Assembly (NCBI RefSeq): GCF_001895045.1
Contig: NZ_BDAM01000011.1
Span: 124,001 to 188,000, forward strand
Source of the DNA: Rhodococcus coprophilus NBRC 100603
Lineage (GTDB): Bacteria > Actinomycetota > Actinomycetes > Mycobacteriales > Mycobacteriaceae
Length of the DNA: 64,000 bases
Direction: 5' to 3'
Shown here: in pieces, positions 8,350 through 16,517 of the stretch
How the letters are laid out: every line of letters begins with the position of its first letter
Numbering within the stretch: the first letter of the stretch is position 1
Translations under genes and position numbers: made by a program
Notes under the pieces: generated by a model
What the model was told of the DNA's origin: nothing
Seen by the model: only the letters and a program-made list of their open reading frames with translations
Databases searched by the model: none

Positions 8350-9138
8350 CTAAGCGGCGACCATTGCGGGAGCGACGACACTCCAAGGCACCGACAGCAC
8401 ACAGTCGCGCATACGGCGGCGCTGCGGCGGAACCGGCCATCCCTGCTCCCGGAGATGATCGAGCGTCGCGCGCCACCGGACTCTCGGCCCGAACGACGCG
8501 TAGGGGGCAGCGGTCGCCCAGGCCCGGTCCGCGGCCTGCAGCAACTCGTGAATGCCCTCGCCCGGGACATTCCGGTGGATCAACGCTTTCGGGAGCCGTT
8601 CGGCGACATCGGACGGGGTGGAGACGTGGAAGGGACTCCACGCCAGAGTGAGCGAGCGCGGTCCCTCCTCATCGAGCAGTACCCATGCGCAGCGCCGGCC
8701 CAGTTCGTCGCAGGTTCCGTCGATGAGGAGCCCGCCGGGTGCAAGTCCTCCGCGCAGTTGCGCCCAGGCCTCGTCCACCGCGTCTTCCGGGTACTGCCGC
8801 AACACGTTGAACGCGCGGATCAGGACCGGGCGCAGGCCCGCCAGTTCGAACCCGCCCCGCGCGAACTCCACGCCGTCCCTGCCTGGGACCACCCGGTCGG
8901 GGTCGATTTCGAGGCCCACCATTCGTACATCGGGGCGCACCGTCCGGAGACGGGCCGCAAGTTCCAGCGTCGTGACCGGCATCGCGCCGTAACCCAGGTC
9001 GACGACAAGAGGATCGGACGCATCTGTGAGCGCGCGCGCGACCTCGGGGTCGTGCATTGCCCAGCGGTCGCTCCGCCGCAATCGATTGATCCCGGTGGTG
9101 CCGCGAGTGACGACACCGACCGGGCGCTGTCCGCGCAC
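8350..9138 (-). CDS. SAM-dependent methyltransferase-like protein
   Basis: This 262-residue protein has a Rossmann-like SAM site: motif I as VVDLGYGAMPVTTLELA (unusual GYGAMP instead of GxGxG), then MVGLEIDPDRV as the acidic ribose-binding strand. The region ARGGFELAG and VLIRAFNVLRQY follow. The C-terminal half has no recognised domain. It lies downstream of the two DUF2505 genes on the same strand and ends 13 bases from the convergent AbiEi-like gene. The target is unknown; a catalytically altered methyltransferase is possible. Confidence 0.7.
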   Translation of the reverse strand: MRGQRPVGVVTRGTTGINRLRRSDRWAMHDPEVARALTDASDPLVVDLGYGAMPVTTLELAARLRTVRPDVRMVGLEIDPDRVVPGRDGVEFARGGFELAGLRPVLIRAFNVLRQYPEDAVDEAWAQLRGGLAPGGLLIDGTCDELGRRCAWVLLDEEGPRSLTLAWSPFHVSTPSDVAERLPKALIHRNVPGEGIHELLQAADRAWATAAPYASFGPRVRWRATLDHLREQGWPVPPQRRRMRDCVLSVPWSVVAPAMVAA

Positions 9139-9146
9139 CCCGGGAG

Positions 9147-9647
9147 CTACTGCCGACCGAGCCAGTCGGTGGTGATCGCCGCTTCGACGGCGAACACATC
9201 GACCAGGTTGGTCAAGATCAAGTCTTCGAGCTTTCCGCCGATCAGCGGCAGATGAACCTTCGCTTCGGAGGAGATGAGCAGGGTGGCGCCGTCCTCGTGA
9301 CCGAACAGAGTCATCGTGCCGGTCAGGCTCCCCGGACCGGCGGGGACCGACGCTTCGTAGCGCCCCTCGGACCGCTCGTCGAACGGGCCGTAGGTTTCCG
9401 TCCGGGTGATCACCATGTCCTTCTTCATCACGGCCCGGGCCGGCTCGGGAAGACTCGACCGGGGGATCACGTGATGCAGGACGACATGGATTCCGTCGGC
9501 GGAGACGGCAAATTCTTCGACGTGGTTGTCCGAGTATTTGCGCATCTCACGCGTGCGCGCCTCCCAGTGATCACGGTCGGCGAGTGCCTCGTATACCCGC
9601 TTCGGTGGATGCGAGAAGCGGGCAGAGTAGTCGATACGCCGTGACAC
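9147..9647 (-). CDS. DUF2505 protein (second of a tandem pair)
   Basis: This 166-residue protein matches the DUF2505 pattern, a START/SRPBCC-like small-molecule-binding fold: IDYSARFSHPPKRVYEALAD at the start, LTGTMTLFGHEDGATLLISSEAKVHLPLIGGKLE in the late strands, then a long C-terminal helix. It is a paralogue of the gene 52 bases upstream. M. tuberculosis Rv0481c is a single DUF2505 gene in the same neighbourhood. The function is unknown; binding of a hydrophobic ligand is inferred from the fold. Confidence 0.75.
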   Translation of the reverse strand: MSRRIDYSARFSHPPKRVYEALADRDHWEARTREMRKYSDNHVEEFAVSADGIHVVLHHVIPRSSLPEPARAVMKKDMVITRTETYGPFDERSEGRYEASVPAGPGSLTGTMTLFGHEDGATLLISSEAKVHLPLIGGKLEDLILTNLVDVFAVEAAITTDWLGRQ

Positions 9648-9699
9648 GGCAGGTCAGGGTACCTGCCGGCGAGGGCTACAAGGAAATCGAGGTCGGCGG

Positions 9700-10209
9700 T
9701 CAGGCGGAGCGGTCGCCGCTGAGCCACGCCGCGGTGAAAGTCTGCTCCGCCGTGAACAGGCCGACGAGCTCGTCGACGATGAGTGCTTCGATCTTGGATC
9801 CGAGGAACGGAATCTTCACCTCGACCCGGCCCTCGAAAACGACCATCGACTCGTTGCCGTCGCCCTGGAGTGTCATCGTGCCCTCGACGTGCCCGGGCAT
9901 CCCGTCGACCCGCGCCGAGAACCGTCCCTGCGCGCGGTCGCCGGTGAGCGGACCCCACGACTCTTCGCGATGGATCACCAGGTCGCCCGGCCGGATGCTC
10001 GTCACGACGCTCGGCAGGTGCTCGGCGGGAATGGCCTGCTGAACGACCAGGTCGATGGTGCCGTCTCCGGTCTCGACCGACTCCACGGCCGCGCCGGGTC
10101 CGCCGACCTCGGCCAACCGGGTGTGCCAGTACTGCGGGTCGACGAACGTGGCGTGCACCGCCGCGGGGGAGGACGAGTAGGTCACAGAGTGGTCGATAGG
10201 GCTGCCCAT
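9700..10209 (-). CDS. DUF2505 protein (first of a tandem pair)
   Basis: This 169-residue protein shares the DUF2505 signature with its neighbour: DHSVTYSSSPAAVHATFVD at the N-terminus, HVEGTMTLQGDG and EVKIPFLGSKIE in the late strands, and a C-terminal helix FTAAWLSGDR. Met at 10209 (MGSPIDH) aligns with the start of the paralogue, so the 12 upstream residues are left out. Its start lies 23 bases from the divergent murB start, so the two genes must share a compact promoter region. Confidence 0.75.
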   Translation of the reverse strand: MGSPIDHSVTYSSSPAAVHATFVDPQYWHTRLAEVGGPGAAVESVETGDGTIDLVVQQAIPAEHLPSVVTSIRPGDLVIHREESWGPLTGDRAQGRFSARVDGMPGHVEGTMTLQGDGNESMVVFEGRVEVKIPFLGSKIEALIVDELVGLFTAEQTFTAAWLSGDRSA

Positions 10210-10232
10210 GCTGGGCACGCTACCGTTTGCGG

Positions 10233-11327
10233 GTGCTCGATCCACGAATCAGGGCACGGCTTGCCGACGCGGGGGCCGTGATTTCCGAACAGGTACCGCT
10301 GTCCAGCCTGACGACGCTGCGTCTCGGCGGGCCTGCCGAGTACCTCGCCGAATGCACGTCCACGGACGCGTTGGTGCAGGTGATCCGGCTCCTCGACCAG
10401 CACGAGGTACCGCTGCTCCTCATCGCCGGCGGCTCCAACCTGGTGATCGGTGACGACGGCTTCAAGGGCGTCGTCGTGCGCATCGCGACCGGCGGGATCT
10501 CCGTCTCCGATTCTGTCGTGCGCGCGGACGCCGGGGCCGAATGGGACGCAGTCGTAGCGGCGGCCGTCGCCGCCGGAGTGGGCGGGCTCGAGTGCCTGTC
10601 GGGGATACCGGGCTCCGCCGGTGCGACTCCGGTGCAGAACGTCGGTGCCTACGGCGTCGAGGTGGGGTCGCTCCTGCGTCGAGTTCATCTACTCGACCGC
10701 CTCACGGGTGAGACCCGGTGGGTCGAGCCCGGCGCACTCGGTCTCGGCTACCGCACGAGCGTTCTGAAGCACTCCGACCACGCCGTGGTCCTCGAGATCG
10801 AACTCGACGTGCGTGCCGACGGGCTGAGCGCACCGCTCGGGTACCGCGAACTCTCCGCCGCTCTCGGTGCCGAGCAGGGTGAACGCAGGCCCACGGCGCA
10901 GGTCCGCGACCACGTTCTGGCGTTGCGACGCGGCAAGGGCATGGTGCTCGATCCCGCCGACCCCGATACGTGGAGCGCCGGGTCGTTCTTCACCAACCCG
11001 GTCGTGCCCGAGGATCGCCTTCCCGGAGTTCTCGAGGCGATCGACTCTCGCGTCGGTCCGGGCGTCCGTATTCCGCAGTACCCGGCGGATGGGGGTACGA
11101 AGCTCTCGGCGGCCTGGCTCATCGAGCGCGCGGGATTCGCGAAGGGATTTCCCGGGCCGGACGCGCCCGCGAGCCTGTCGACGAAACACACTCTCGCACT
11201 GACCAATCGCGGTTCCGCCACCACCGCCGATCTCGTAGCTCTCGCCCGGCAGATCCGCGATCGCGTCGAGGAGGTGTTCGGGGTGCGCCTGCACCCCGAA
11301 CCCGTCACGGTCGGTTGCGCGATCTGA
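10233..11327 (+). CDS. murB: UDP-N-acetylenolpyruvoylglucosamine reductase
   Basis: This 364-residue FAD enzyme reduces UDP-GlcNAc-enolpyruvate to UDP-MurNAc with NADPH, the second committed step of peptidoglycan synthesis. Visible features are the FAD-binding GGSNLVIGD, the SGIPGSAGATPVQNVGAYG loop and the C-terminal KLSAAWLIERAGFAKG and LHPEPVTVG. The catalytic Ser is in SAGSFFTNPV. The GTG at 10233 is chosen over TTG at 10227. The gene is divergent from the DUF2505 pair, as murB is from Rv0481c in M. tuberculosis. Confidence 0.95.
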   Translation: MLDPRIRARLADAGAVISEQVPLSSLTTLRLGGPAEYLAECTSTDALVQVIRLLDQHEVPLLLIAGGSNLVIGDDGFKGVVVRIATGGISVSDSVVRADAGAEWDAVVAAAVAAGVGGLECLSGIPGSAGATPVQNVGAYGVEVGSLLRRVHLLDRLTGETRWVEPGALGLGYRTSVLKHSDHAVVLEIELDVRADGLSAPLGYRELSAALGAEQGERRPTAQVRDHVLALRRGKGMVLDPADPDTWSAGSFFTNPVVPEDRLPGVLEAIDSRVGPGVRIPQYPADGGTKLSAAWLIERAGFAKGFPGPDAPASLSTKHTLALTNRGSATTADLVALARQIRDRVEEVFGVRLHPEPVTVGCAI

Positions 11328-11339
11328 GACGAGAGTCCG

Positions 11340-12095
11340 TCAGCTCTGATCCGTGGTGCGGTGGAAACGTCCCGCGCTCGCCTGGTCGCGCGGCTTGACG
11401 ACGATCTGGTCGAGGTTGACGTGCGAGGGCCGTGACGCGACGAAGCCGATGATGTCGGCGATGTCCTGAGCGACGAGCGGGGTGATGCCCTCGTACACCT
11501 TGTCCGCACGCTCCCGATCCCCGTCGAAGCGCACCAGCGAGAATTCCGTTTCGACCGCTCCGGGCGCGATCTCCGTCAACCGGACAGGCTGTCCGAGCAA
11601 CTCGCCGCGGAGCGTCCGGTGGAGCACGGCCTGTGCGTGTTTCGCGGTCGTGTACCCCGAGCCGTTGTCGTACGCCTCCAGCGCGGCGACCGACGTGATC
11701 GTCACGATGAGCCCGTCCCCGGAGGCGATGAGCTTCGGGATGAGCGCCTTGGTGATCCGAAGGGTGCCCAGGACGTTGGTCTCCCACATCCACCGCCAGT
11801 CTTCCTCGACGGCCTCGGCGACCGTCGCGAGTCCTTTCGCACCTCCCGCATTGTTGATCAGCACGTCGACACGGGGAAGGACGGTGGTGAACGCGTCGAC
11901 GGAGTCTTCGTCGGTGACATCGAGTTCGAGTGCGGTGCCGCCGATTTCCTCGGCGAGCCGCTCGAGGCGGTCGAGTCGCCGTGCTCCGACCACGACGTGG
12001 AACCCCTGGGCGGCGAGTGTGCGTGCGGTGGCCTCACCGATGCCGGACGATGCTCCGGTGACGACTGCGATACGGGAATCGGGGGAGATGGTCAT
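11340..12095 (-). CDS. Short-chain dehydrogenase/reductase
   Basis: This 251-residue classical SDR has the cofactor motif TGASSGIG (13-20), NNAG (81-84), catalytic Ser135 and Tyr148-x3-Lys152 (YTTAK). GARRLDR after strand 2 points to NADP(H) preference. It most resembles the YdfG-type serine/3-hydroxy acid dehydrogenases (Rv0484c neighbourhood). The Met at 12095 is chosen; the longer upstream frame adds no domain. It is divergent from the TetR gene, which may control it. Confidence 0.85.
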   Translation of the reverse strand: MTISPDSRIAVVTGASSGIGEATARTLAAQGFHVVVGARRLDRLERLAEEIGGTALELDVTDEDSVDAFTTVLPRVDVLINNAGGAKGLATVAEAVEEDWRWMWETNVLGTLRITKALIPKLIASGDGLIVTITSVAALEAYDNGSGYTTAKHAQAVLHRTLRGELLGQPVRLTEIAPGAVETEFSLVRFDGDRERADKVYEGITPLVAQDIADIIGFVASRPSHVNLDQIVVKPRDQASAGRFHRTTDQS

Positions 12096-12243
12096 GGGTT
12101 CGATCGTAATGTCGGCCCGGCCAGGGCGGGTCGCGGGACGCGCAACGGCCACGACCGGCGCAACGAGGACACGAATCGTCCGGAATATCGGCGGCTGCGC
12201 TCCGACCTGCGAAGACGGCGGGTCGGCGCTAACGTAGGCGTCC

Positions 12244-12897
12244 ATGACGACCACACGGGGGCGTTACAGCTCGGGGGAGCAGACCCGTATCCGGCTCGTG
12301 GAAGCCGCCGAACGCCTCTTCGCGCGCCGGGGTTACGACGGGGTCACTCTCGCGGACATCCGCAAGGCCGCCGGGCAGTACAACTCGTCCGTGATCGGGT
12401 ACTACTTCGGCACGAAGGAAGGGTTGTTGCTCGCGGTGTTCACCCACCGCATTCCCTCCGTCGATTCGGAGCGCACCGCGCTGCTCGCGGAGCTGTCCGC
12501 GACGAACGGCCGGTTGTCGACGCGGGATGCGTTGTGGGCGATCGTGAAACCGCTCGCCGGCACCATCGGGCGGAACAATCATTTCGTCGCCCTGCTCGAC
12601 CGTCTGATGCGCAGCGACAGATTCTCGTCGTACCTACCCCAAGCGCACCCGGCAGCCGGGGAGACCGGCAAGGACGCCGATCTCGCGCTGCGCGCGTCGA
12701 TCGGGCACCTTCCGGACGACATCGGAAGCCAGCGGCTGGATCTGGTGTACGCCAGTATCCTCGGGCGTCTCGCGCACTACGACCGGCGTGGGCTTCCACC
12801 GAAACGTACCGAGCTGACGGCCCTCGTCGACGCGTGGGAGGCATTGCTCCTCGCCCCGGTCTCCGCGGAAACCCACGATGCCCGCCGGGCGTCGTGA
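12244..12897 (+). CDS. TetR family transcriptional regulator
   Basis: This 217-residue protein has an N-terminal TetR DNA-binding domain (about 13-60: RLVEAAERLFARRGYDGVTLADI, then SSVIGYYFGTKEGLL). A ligand-binding C-terminal domain follows with no specific match. TAACGT at 12230-12235 ends eight bases before the ATG, so a leaderless transcript is possible. The divergent SDR gene 148 bases away is a candidate target. No clear palindrome was found in the gap. The cysteine-rich leader ORF begins 57 bases after its stop. Confidence 0.85.
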   Translation: MTTTRGRYSSGEQTRIRLVEAAERLFARRGYDGVTLADIRKAAGQYNSSVIGYYFGTKEGLLLAVFTHRIPSVDSERTALLAELSATNGRLSTRDALWAIVKPLAGTIGRNNHFVALLDRLMRSDRFSSYLPQAHPAAGETGKDADLALRASIGHLPDDIGSQRLDLVYASILGRLAHYDRRGLPPKRTELTALVDAWEALLLAPVSAETHDARRAS

Positions 12898-12917
12898 AAA
12901 CGGGCCTGCTCCGCAAC

Positions 12918-12953
12918 TGGACACCCGTTGGTTCTGGTTATAAGTTTGGACCC
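12918..12953 (+). promoter_or_regulatory. Leaderless promoter of the cysteine-rich leader ORF
   Basis: TGGACA (12918-12923) and TAAGTT (12941-12946) are separated by 17 bases and match -35 TTGACA and -10 TANNNT. Seven bases after the -10 box comes the ATG at 12954. Transcription would start at or next to the A of the ATG, and no ribosome-binding site precedes it. This is the classic actinobacterial leaderless arrangement. Confidence 0.7.
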
Positions 12954-13061
12954 ATGTCGGTCGGTCCCACCTCCACTCCGCGCGTCACGTATGTGACCGC
13001 CGCGTTGGGATCACGGCTGCCTCTGGCGCGCGAACTCTGTTGTCGCTGCTGCGGAAAGTAA
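12954..13061 (+). CDS. Cysteine-rich leader peptide (candidate attenuator uORF)
   Basis: This 35-residue ORF, apparently leaderless, ends ELCCRCCGK: four cysteine codons among five consecutive codons just before the stop (TGT TGT CGC TGC TGC). It lies 139 bases upstream of a ROK regulator on the same strand. Leaderless polycysteine sORFs that attenuate downstream genes in response to cysteine are known in mycobacteria. The same role is inferred here. The intervening RNA has TCCTT (13141-13145) complementary to the AAGGA ribosome-binding site (13190-13194) of the ROK gene, and GAAAG near the end of the uORF complements CTTTC (13146-13150). That would allow alternative pairing. Confidence 0.7.
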   Translation: MSVGPTSTPRVTYVTAALGSRLPLARELCCRCCGK

Positions 13062-13200
13062 CTTCGCACCGATTCTGATCCGTTTCTCACGGGTCCCTTC
13101 ACCGGTTCTCCACTCGCCGTCGGTATTCGGTGCGGCCACCTCCTTCTTTCGCCCTATCCCGGATGTCGATCACGCCCGGGACCAGTAGCAAGGAACAGCC

Positions 13201-14514
13201 GTGACAGCTCCTGCCCTCTCGCCGTCCGCACTTCTCTCTCCGCGTTCCTCGGCACCGCGAGGTGTCTCGCGGCCTGCCGCGCCGGCCCGTGGCCGGAACG
13301 CGATCCGTACTCCGTCGTCGCAGGTCAGGATCGTTCCGCCCGACCTCCGGATCGCAGACGGCACGGGTGCCTCCGTCTTTCGGGTCGCCGCGAATCGTGG
13401 GCCGATATCTCGCGACGTGATCGCGAAGACCACCGGCGCGAGCATCGCCACAGTCAACAGGCAGGTCACAGCGCTTCTTACCGCCGGCCTGCTCCGCGAA
13501 CGTGCGGACCTCGCCGAATCCGGTGCGATCGGCCGCCCTCGGGTGCCGGTCGAGGTCGATCACGAGCGATACCTCACCGTCGGGATCCACATCGGTGCCG
13601 TAACCACCGGGATCGTGGTCAGTGACCTGCGCGGACGCATCATCGGTGCCGTCGAGGTGCCCACGCCTGCCGGCGACCAGAACATCGCGCTGGCTTCGAT
13701 CACCGCCAGCGCCAAGGCTTTTGCCGCCCGCTGGCATCGCCGGACTCCGCTGTGGGTCGGAGTCGCACTGGGTGGGCGCGTCGATTCGGTCACCGGACTC
13801 GCCGACCATCCCCGCCTGGGATGGTCCGGCGCGCGCGTCGGTGCCGTCGTCGGTGGCGGTTTCGGTCTGCCGATCTCCGTCTCCGCACACGTGGAGGCGA
13901 TGGCGGCCTCCGAACTTCTTCTGACCCCCGACCGCGACGCCGTCGATCCCAAGGGCACGAGCCTGTACTTCTATGCCCGTGAAACTGTCGGCGTCGCCCT
14001 CACATTCGACGGAAAGGTCCACACGCCGACCGGGGGTCCCGGATCGATATCCCACCTACCCACCGGATCGTCCGCCGGGTGCACCTGCGGAGCCGTCGGT
14101 TGCCTCGAGGCGACGGTCAGCGACCGGGCGGTGGCGCTGCGTGCGCGCGCCGAAGGGATCCTCGGCGACGGCGACGAGACGACCGTGCAATCCGTCTATC
14201 GTCTCGCACGGGCCGGATCCGCACCCGCTCACGACCTGCTCGTCGAGCGCGCCACCGTTCTGGGTCGCACCGTCGGGATGCTCCGGGATCTGTTCAACCC
14301 GGATCGCGTCATTCTCGGCGGTCAGGCGTTCACCGAGTACCCGGCCGCAGTGCCGCACGTGGCGAATGCCTTCGCCCGGTCGTCGACCCTGCCCCGCAAG
14401 GACATTCGCATCACCGGGTTCGGGAACCGGGTGCAGGCACACGCGGCCGGTGTGGTGTCACTGAGTTCGCTGTACTCCGATCCGCTTGCCGCGATGCGGC
14501 GAGCAGCGGGGTAA
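13201..14514 (+). CDS. ROK family transcriptional regulator/sugar kinase-like protein
   Basis: This 437-residue protein has a disordered N-terminus (1-45), a winged HTH (about 60-105, GPISRDVIAKTTGASIATVNRQV) and a ROK actin-like ATPase fold. The fold includes the zinc-cluster CTCGAVGCLEA and the GSISHLPTG loop. It resembles NagC/XylR-type regulators and lies in the place of Rv0485, a ROK regulator next to mshA in M. tuberculosis. The phosphate-binding DGxG motifs are poorly conserved, so kinase activity is doubtful. The GTG at 13201 follows AAGGAACAG. Its mRNA leader carries a cysteine-rich uORF. Confidence 0.85.
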   Translation: MTAPALSPSALLSPRSSAPRGVSRPAAPARGRNAIRTPSSQVRIVPPDLRIADGTGASVFRVAANRGPISRDVIAKTTGASIATVNRQVTALLTAGLLRERADLAESGAIGRPRVPVEVDHERYLTVGIHIGAVTTGIVVSDLRGRIIGAVEVPTPAGDQNIALASITASAKAFAARWHRRTPLWVGVALGGRVDSVTGLADHPRLGWSGARVGAVVGGGFGLPISVSAHVEAMAASELLLTPDRDAVDPKGTSLYFYARETVGVALTFDGKVHTPTGGPGSISHLPTGSSAGCTCGAVGCLEATVSDRAVALRARAEGILGDGDETTVQSVYRLARAGSAPAHDLLVERATVLGRTVGMLRDLFNPDRVILGGQAFTEYPAAVPHVANAFARSSTLPRKDIRITGFGNRVQAHAAGVVSLSSLYSDPLAAMRRAAG

Positions 14515-14530
14515 GCGCACCGACGGCCGG

Positions 14531-15601
14531 TCAGACCAGGGGAGGCCCGTCGGTGGCGGCGGCGTCCGCTCCCCGTCGGTCCAACTCTGCCCGTGCCCGG
14601 TCGAGACCGCCGTGTTCGAGGGCGGCAAGCCGGGATTCGCCGGACCACACCGTCTTTCCGCGCTCGCGCACCGTGACGCTCATCGACCCTGCGAGATGTT
14701 CGATCGCGCCCGGGACGTTGCGCCGCTCGGCAGGGAGCGGAACGGGCAGGACGTGAGCCGATCCGAGGGGTGAGGCCGCCGAGATCTCGATGCTCCACCG
14801 CCGGTTCCGTCCGTGCAACGACCAGGTCTCGTCGGTGACGTCCGCCCGAACCGGGGAGGTCACGGGATTGCCCAACCGCACGACACGGCCGTCCGGCAAC
14901 GCCACCACGACCGCGGTCACCTCGGTCCGCAGGGGTCCGGAATGCACCTGACCGCCGGCGAAGGCCACGCATGCCTGCAGCTCGGTGAATCCGTGTGCCT
15001 GGCCCCACCACCACGATTCGGGGAAACCGCCCTTCCCCCAGTTCTTTTCGCCGTACACCTGAGCTCCGTCGAGATCCCACTTCTCGTCGCCGAGCACCGC
15101 GTACCCCTCGGCGCGTGCCCCGAGAAGCCAGGGATGCCAGTACTGGTTCAACGCAGGTACCGTCTGGAACACGCTCGAGCCGCCGAACCGGCGCCGGGGC
15201 CAGGGAACGGTGGGCACGATCCGGACGTCGAGGCGGCCGTCCGAACCGAGATCCATCACGACCCTGTCGGGATCCCCGCGGAACGCGGATCCGGCGGACG
15301 CCCCCAGTCGCGCGACGTCCGCCGCCGCTTCGGGATGCGTCGTCGTACGTAGAAATCCTCCGGGATGAGCGGCGAGACCGAGTGTGGCCCAGTGCCCGTC
15401 GTCGGAGCGGTTGACCCCACACAGTGCGATGACCACCCGTCCGGTATCGGGCTGGGTGAACCGCCAGAAGTAGCCCTCCATGGCGACACCGTGTGCGACG
15501 AGGGGATCACCGAACGGAAGATCCGCGCCGGTCGCACGATAGCGCTCGAGCAGCGACATACTGTTCCCCTCGCCCGCGGATCGGCGTCCTCGAAGCCCCA
15601 T
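14531..15601 (-). CDS. Tocopherol-cyclase-like (lipocalin-fold) protein
   Basis: This 356-residue protein carries the tocopherol cyclase family hallmark YGEKNWGKGGFPESWWWGQAHGF in its middle (given in part; key residues E-K-N-W-G-K and W-W-W), plus FRGDPDRVVMDLG. In plants and cyanobacteria the family closes the chromanol ring of vitamin E. Actinobacteria do not make tocopherol, so the substrate is unknown; a lipid or isoprenoid quinone ligand is a guess. The start at 15601 has an excellent ribosome-binding site (AGAAGGAGAACCG). A second in-frame ATG at 15559 is possible. Confidence 0.75.
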   Translation of the reverse strand: MGLRGRRSAGEGNSMSLLERYRATGADLPFGDPLVAHGVAMEGYFWRFTQPDTGRVVIALCGVNRSDDGHWATLGLAAHPGGFLRTTTHPEAAADVARLGASAGSAFRGDPDRVVMDLGSDGRLDVRIVPTVPWPRRRFGGSSVFQTVPALNQYWHPWLLGARAEGYAVLGDEKWDLDGAQVYGEKNWGKGGFPESWWWGQAHGFTELQACVAFAGGQVHSGPLRTEVTAVVVALPDGRVVRLGNPVTSPVRADVTDETWSLHGRNRRWSIEISAASPLGSAHVLPVPLPAERRNVPGAIEHLAGSMSVTVRERGKTVWSGESRLAALEHGGLDRARAELDRRGADAAATDGPPLV

Positions 15602-15653
15602 CGGTTCTCCTTCTGTCGTTGTGGCGCGCTGTCGTTTGTGGCGCGTCGGACCT

Positions 15654-16427
15654 CTAGAGGGGAAGCGAACTTTCGTGGATACCCGGCGGACCCCCACGCC
15701 GCCGGAACCATTCGATGCCGAATGCCGCCCGCAGTTGCTCGTCGGGCATACCCAGCATCGGGCCGAAATCACCGATCTGCGACTCGTGCGCGTGCATCGC
15801 CGCCCGTTTGGCGGCGATAGTGGTGGATACGTCGATCGCGGTGGTGAGTTCGTTCTCGGGCAGGCCGAACGTGTCGAGGTCCGGCGGACGCGCGCCCTCC
15901 ACCATGTCCGGGGCAGCCGCGAACAGACGCTTCAGGTGATCGCGATTCATGGACGACTCGAAGACGGCGTCGTGACCCGTTCGTTCCTCGGCGCGGACGC
16001 CGACTCGATGTACCTGGACGTGATCGGGGTGCCCGTAACCGCCGTTCGGGTCGTAGATCGTCACGACGTCTGCACCCTCCTCGTCGATCGCGGCAGCGAG
16101 ACGTGCGGCGGCCTCGTCGACGTCGACGTTCGCGAACGCACCCGGGGCATCGTTGGCCGGTGTGCCCGCCATCCCGGAGTCGGCGTACCCGAAAGTCACG
16201 AGGCGCGACACTCCGAGGGCGTCGGCGGAACGCTCGAGTTCGCGCTGCCTCCGTTCGGCGAGGGTCTCGCCGGGCGCGAGCAGACCGTCCGGGTGCTCCC
16301 CGAGAGCACCGTCGGTCGCGACGACGAGGACGACGCGGTGCCCGGCGTCGGCTGCCAGTCGCATGACCCCGCCCGTGGTGAACACCTCGTCGTCGGGGTG
16401 CGCGTGAAAGCAGAGGAGAACGCTCAT
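15654..16427 (-). CDS. PIG-L family deacetylase (MshB/Mca-like)
   Basis: This 257-residue protein has the zinc-binding HAHPDDE (8-14) at its N-terminus and YDPNGGYGHPDHVQVHR, the signature shared with MshB and Mca of mycothiol metabolism. TFGYADSGMAG is also MshB-like. It is shorter than MshB (about 300 residues). It lies about 2.2 kb from mshA, which supports a thiol or glycoside deacetylase role. The exact substrate cannot be set. Met at 16427 is chosen by motif position. It is divergent from the MFS transporter. Confidence 0.8.
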   Translation of the reverse strand: MSVLLCFHAHPDDEVFTTGGVMRLAADAGHRVVLVVATDGALGEHPDGLLAPGETLAERRQRELERSADALGVSRLVTFGYADSGMAGTPANDAPGAFANVDVDEAAARLAAAIDEEGADVVTIYDPNGGYGHPDHVQVHRVGVRAEERTGHDAVFESSMNRDHLKRLFAAAPDMVEGARPPDLDTFGLPENELTTAIDVSTTIAAKRAAMHAHESQIGDFGPMLGMPDEQLRAAFGIEWFRRRGGPPGIHESSLPL

Positions 16428-16467
16428 ACCGTGCATGCTGGCACGGATGGATGTTCCGTGCGGGATA

Positions 16468-16490
16468 CCCGGGCCGTGAAGCGGCCCGGG
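16468..16490. promoter_or_regulatory. Strong hairpin in the PIG-L/MFS divergent region
   Basis: CCCGGGCCG and CGGCCCGGG form a perfect 9-base stem with a 5-base loop, 27 bases upstream of the MFS start codon. It lies between divergent genes, so a terminator role is unlikely unless it acts within the 5-prime leader. It could be an operator or an RNA hairpin in the transporter mRNA leader. Confidence 0.4.
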
Positions 16491-16517
16491 AGGCGAAGAG
16501 AGACGAGAGAAACACAC

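Noticed and set aside
15654-16427. Assignment of the PIG-L gene as mshB
   Set aside because: Motifs are MshB/Mca-like but the protein is shorter and the family is broad, so no symbol is given.
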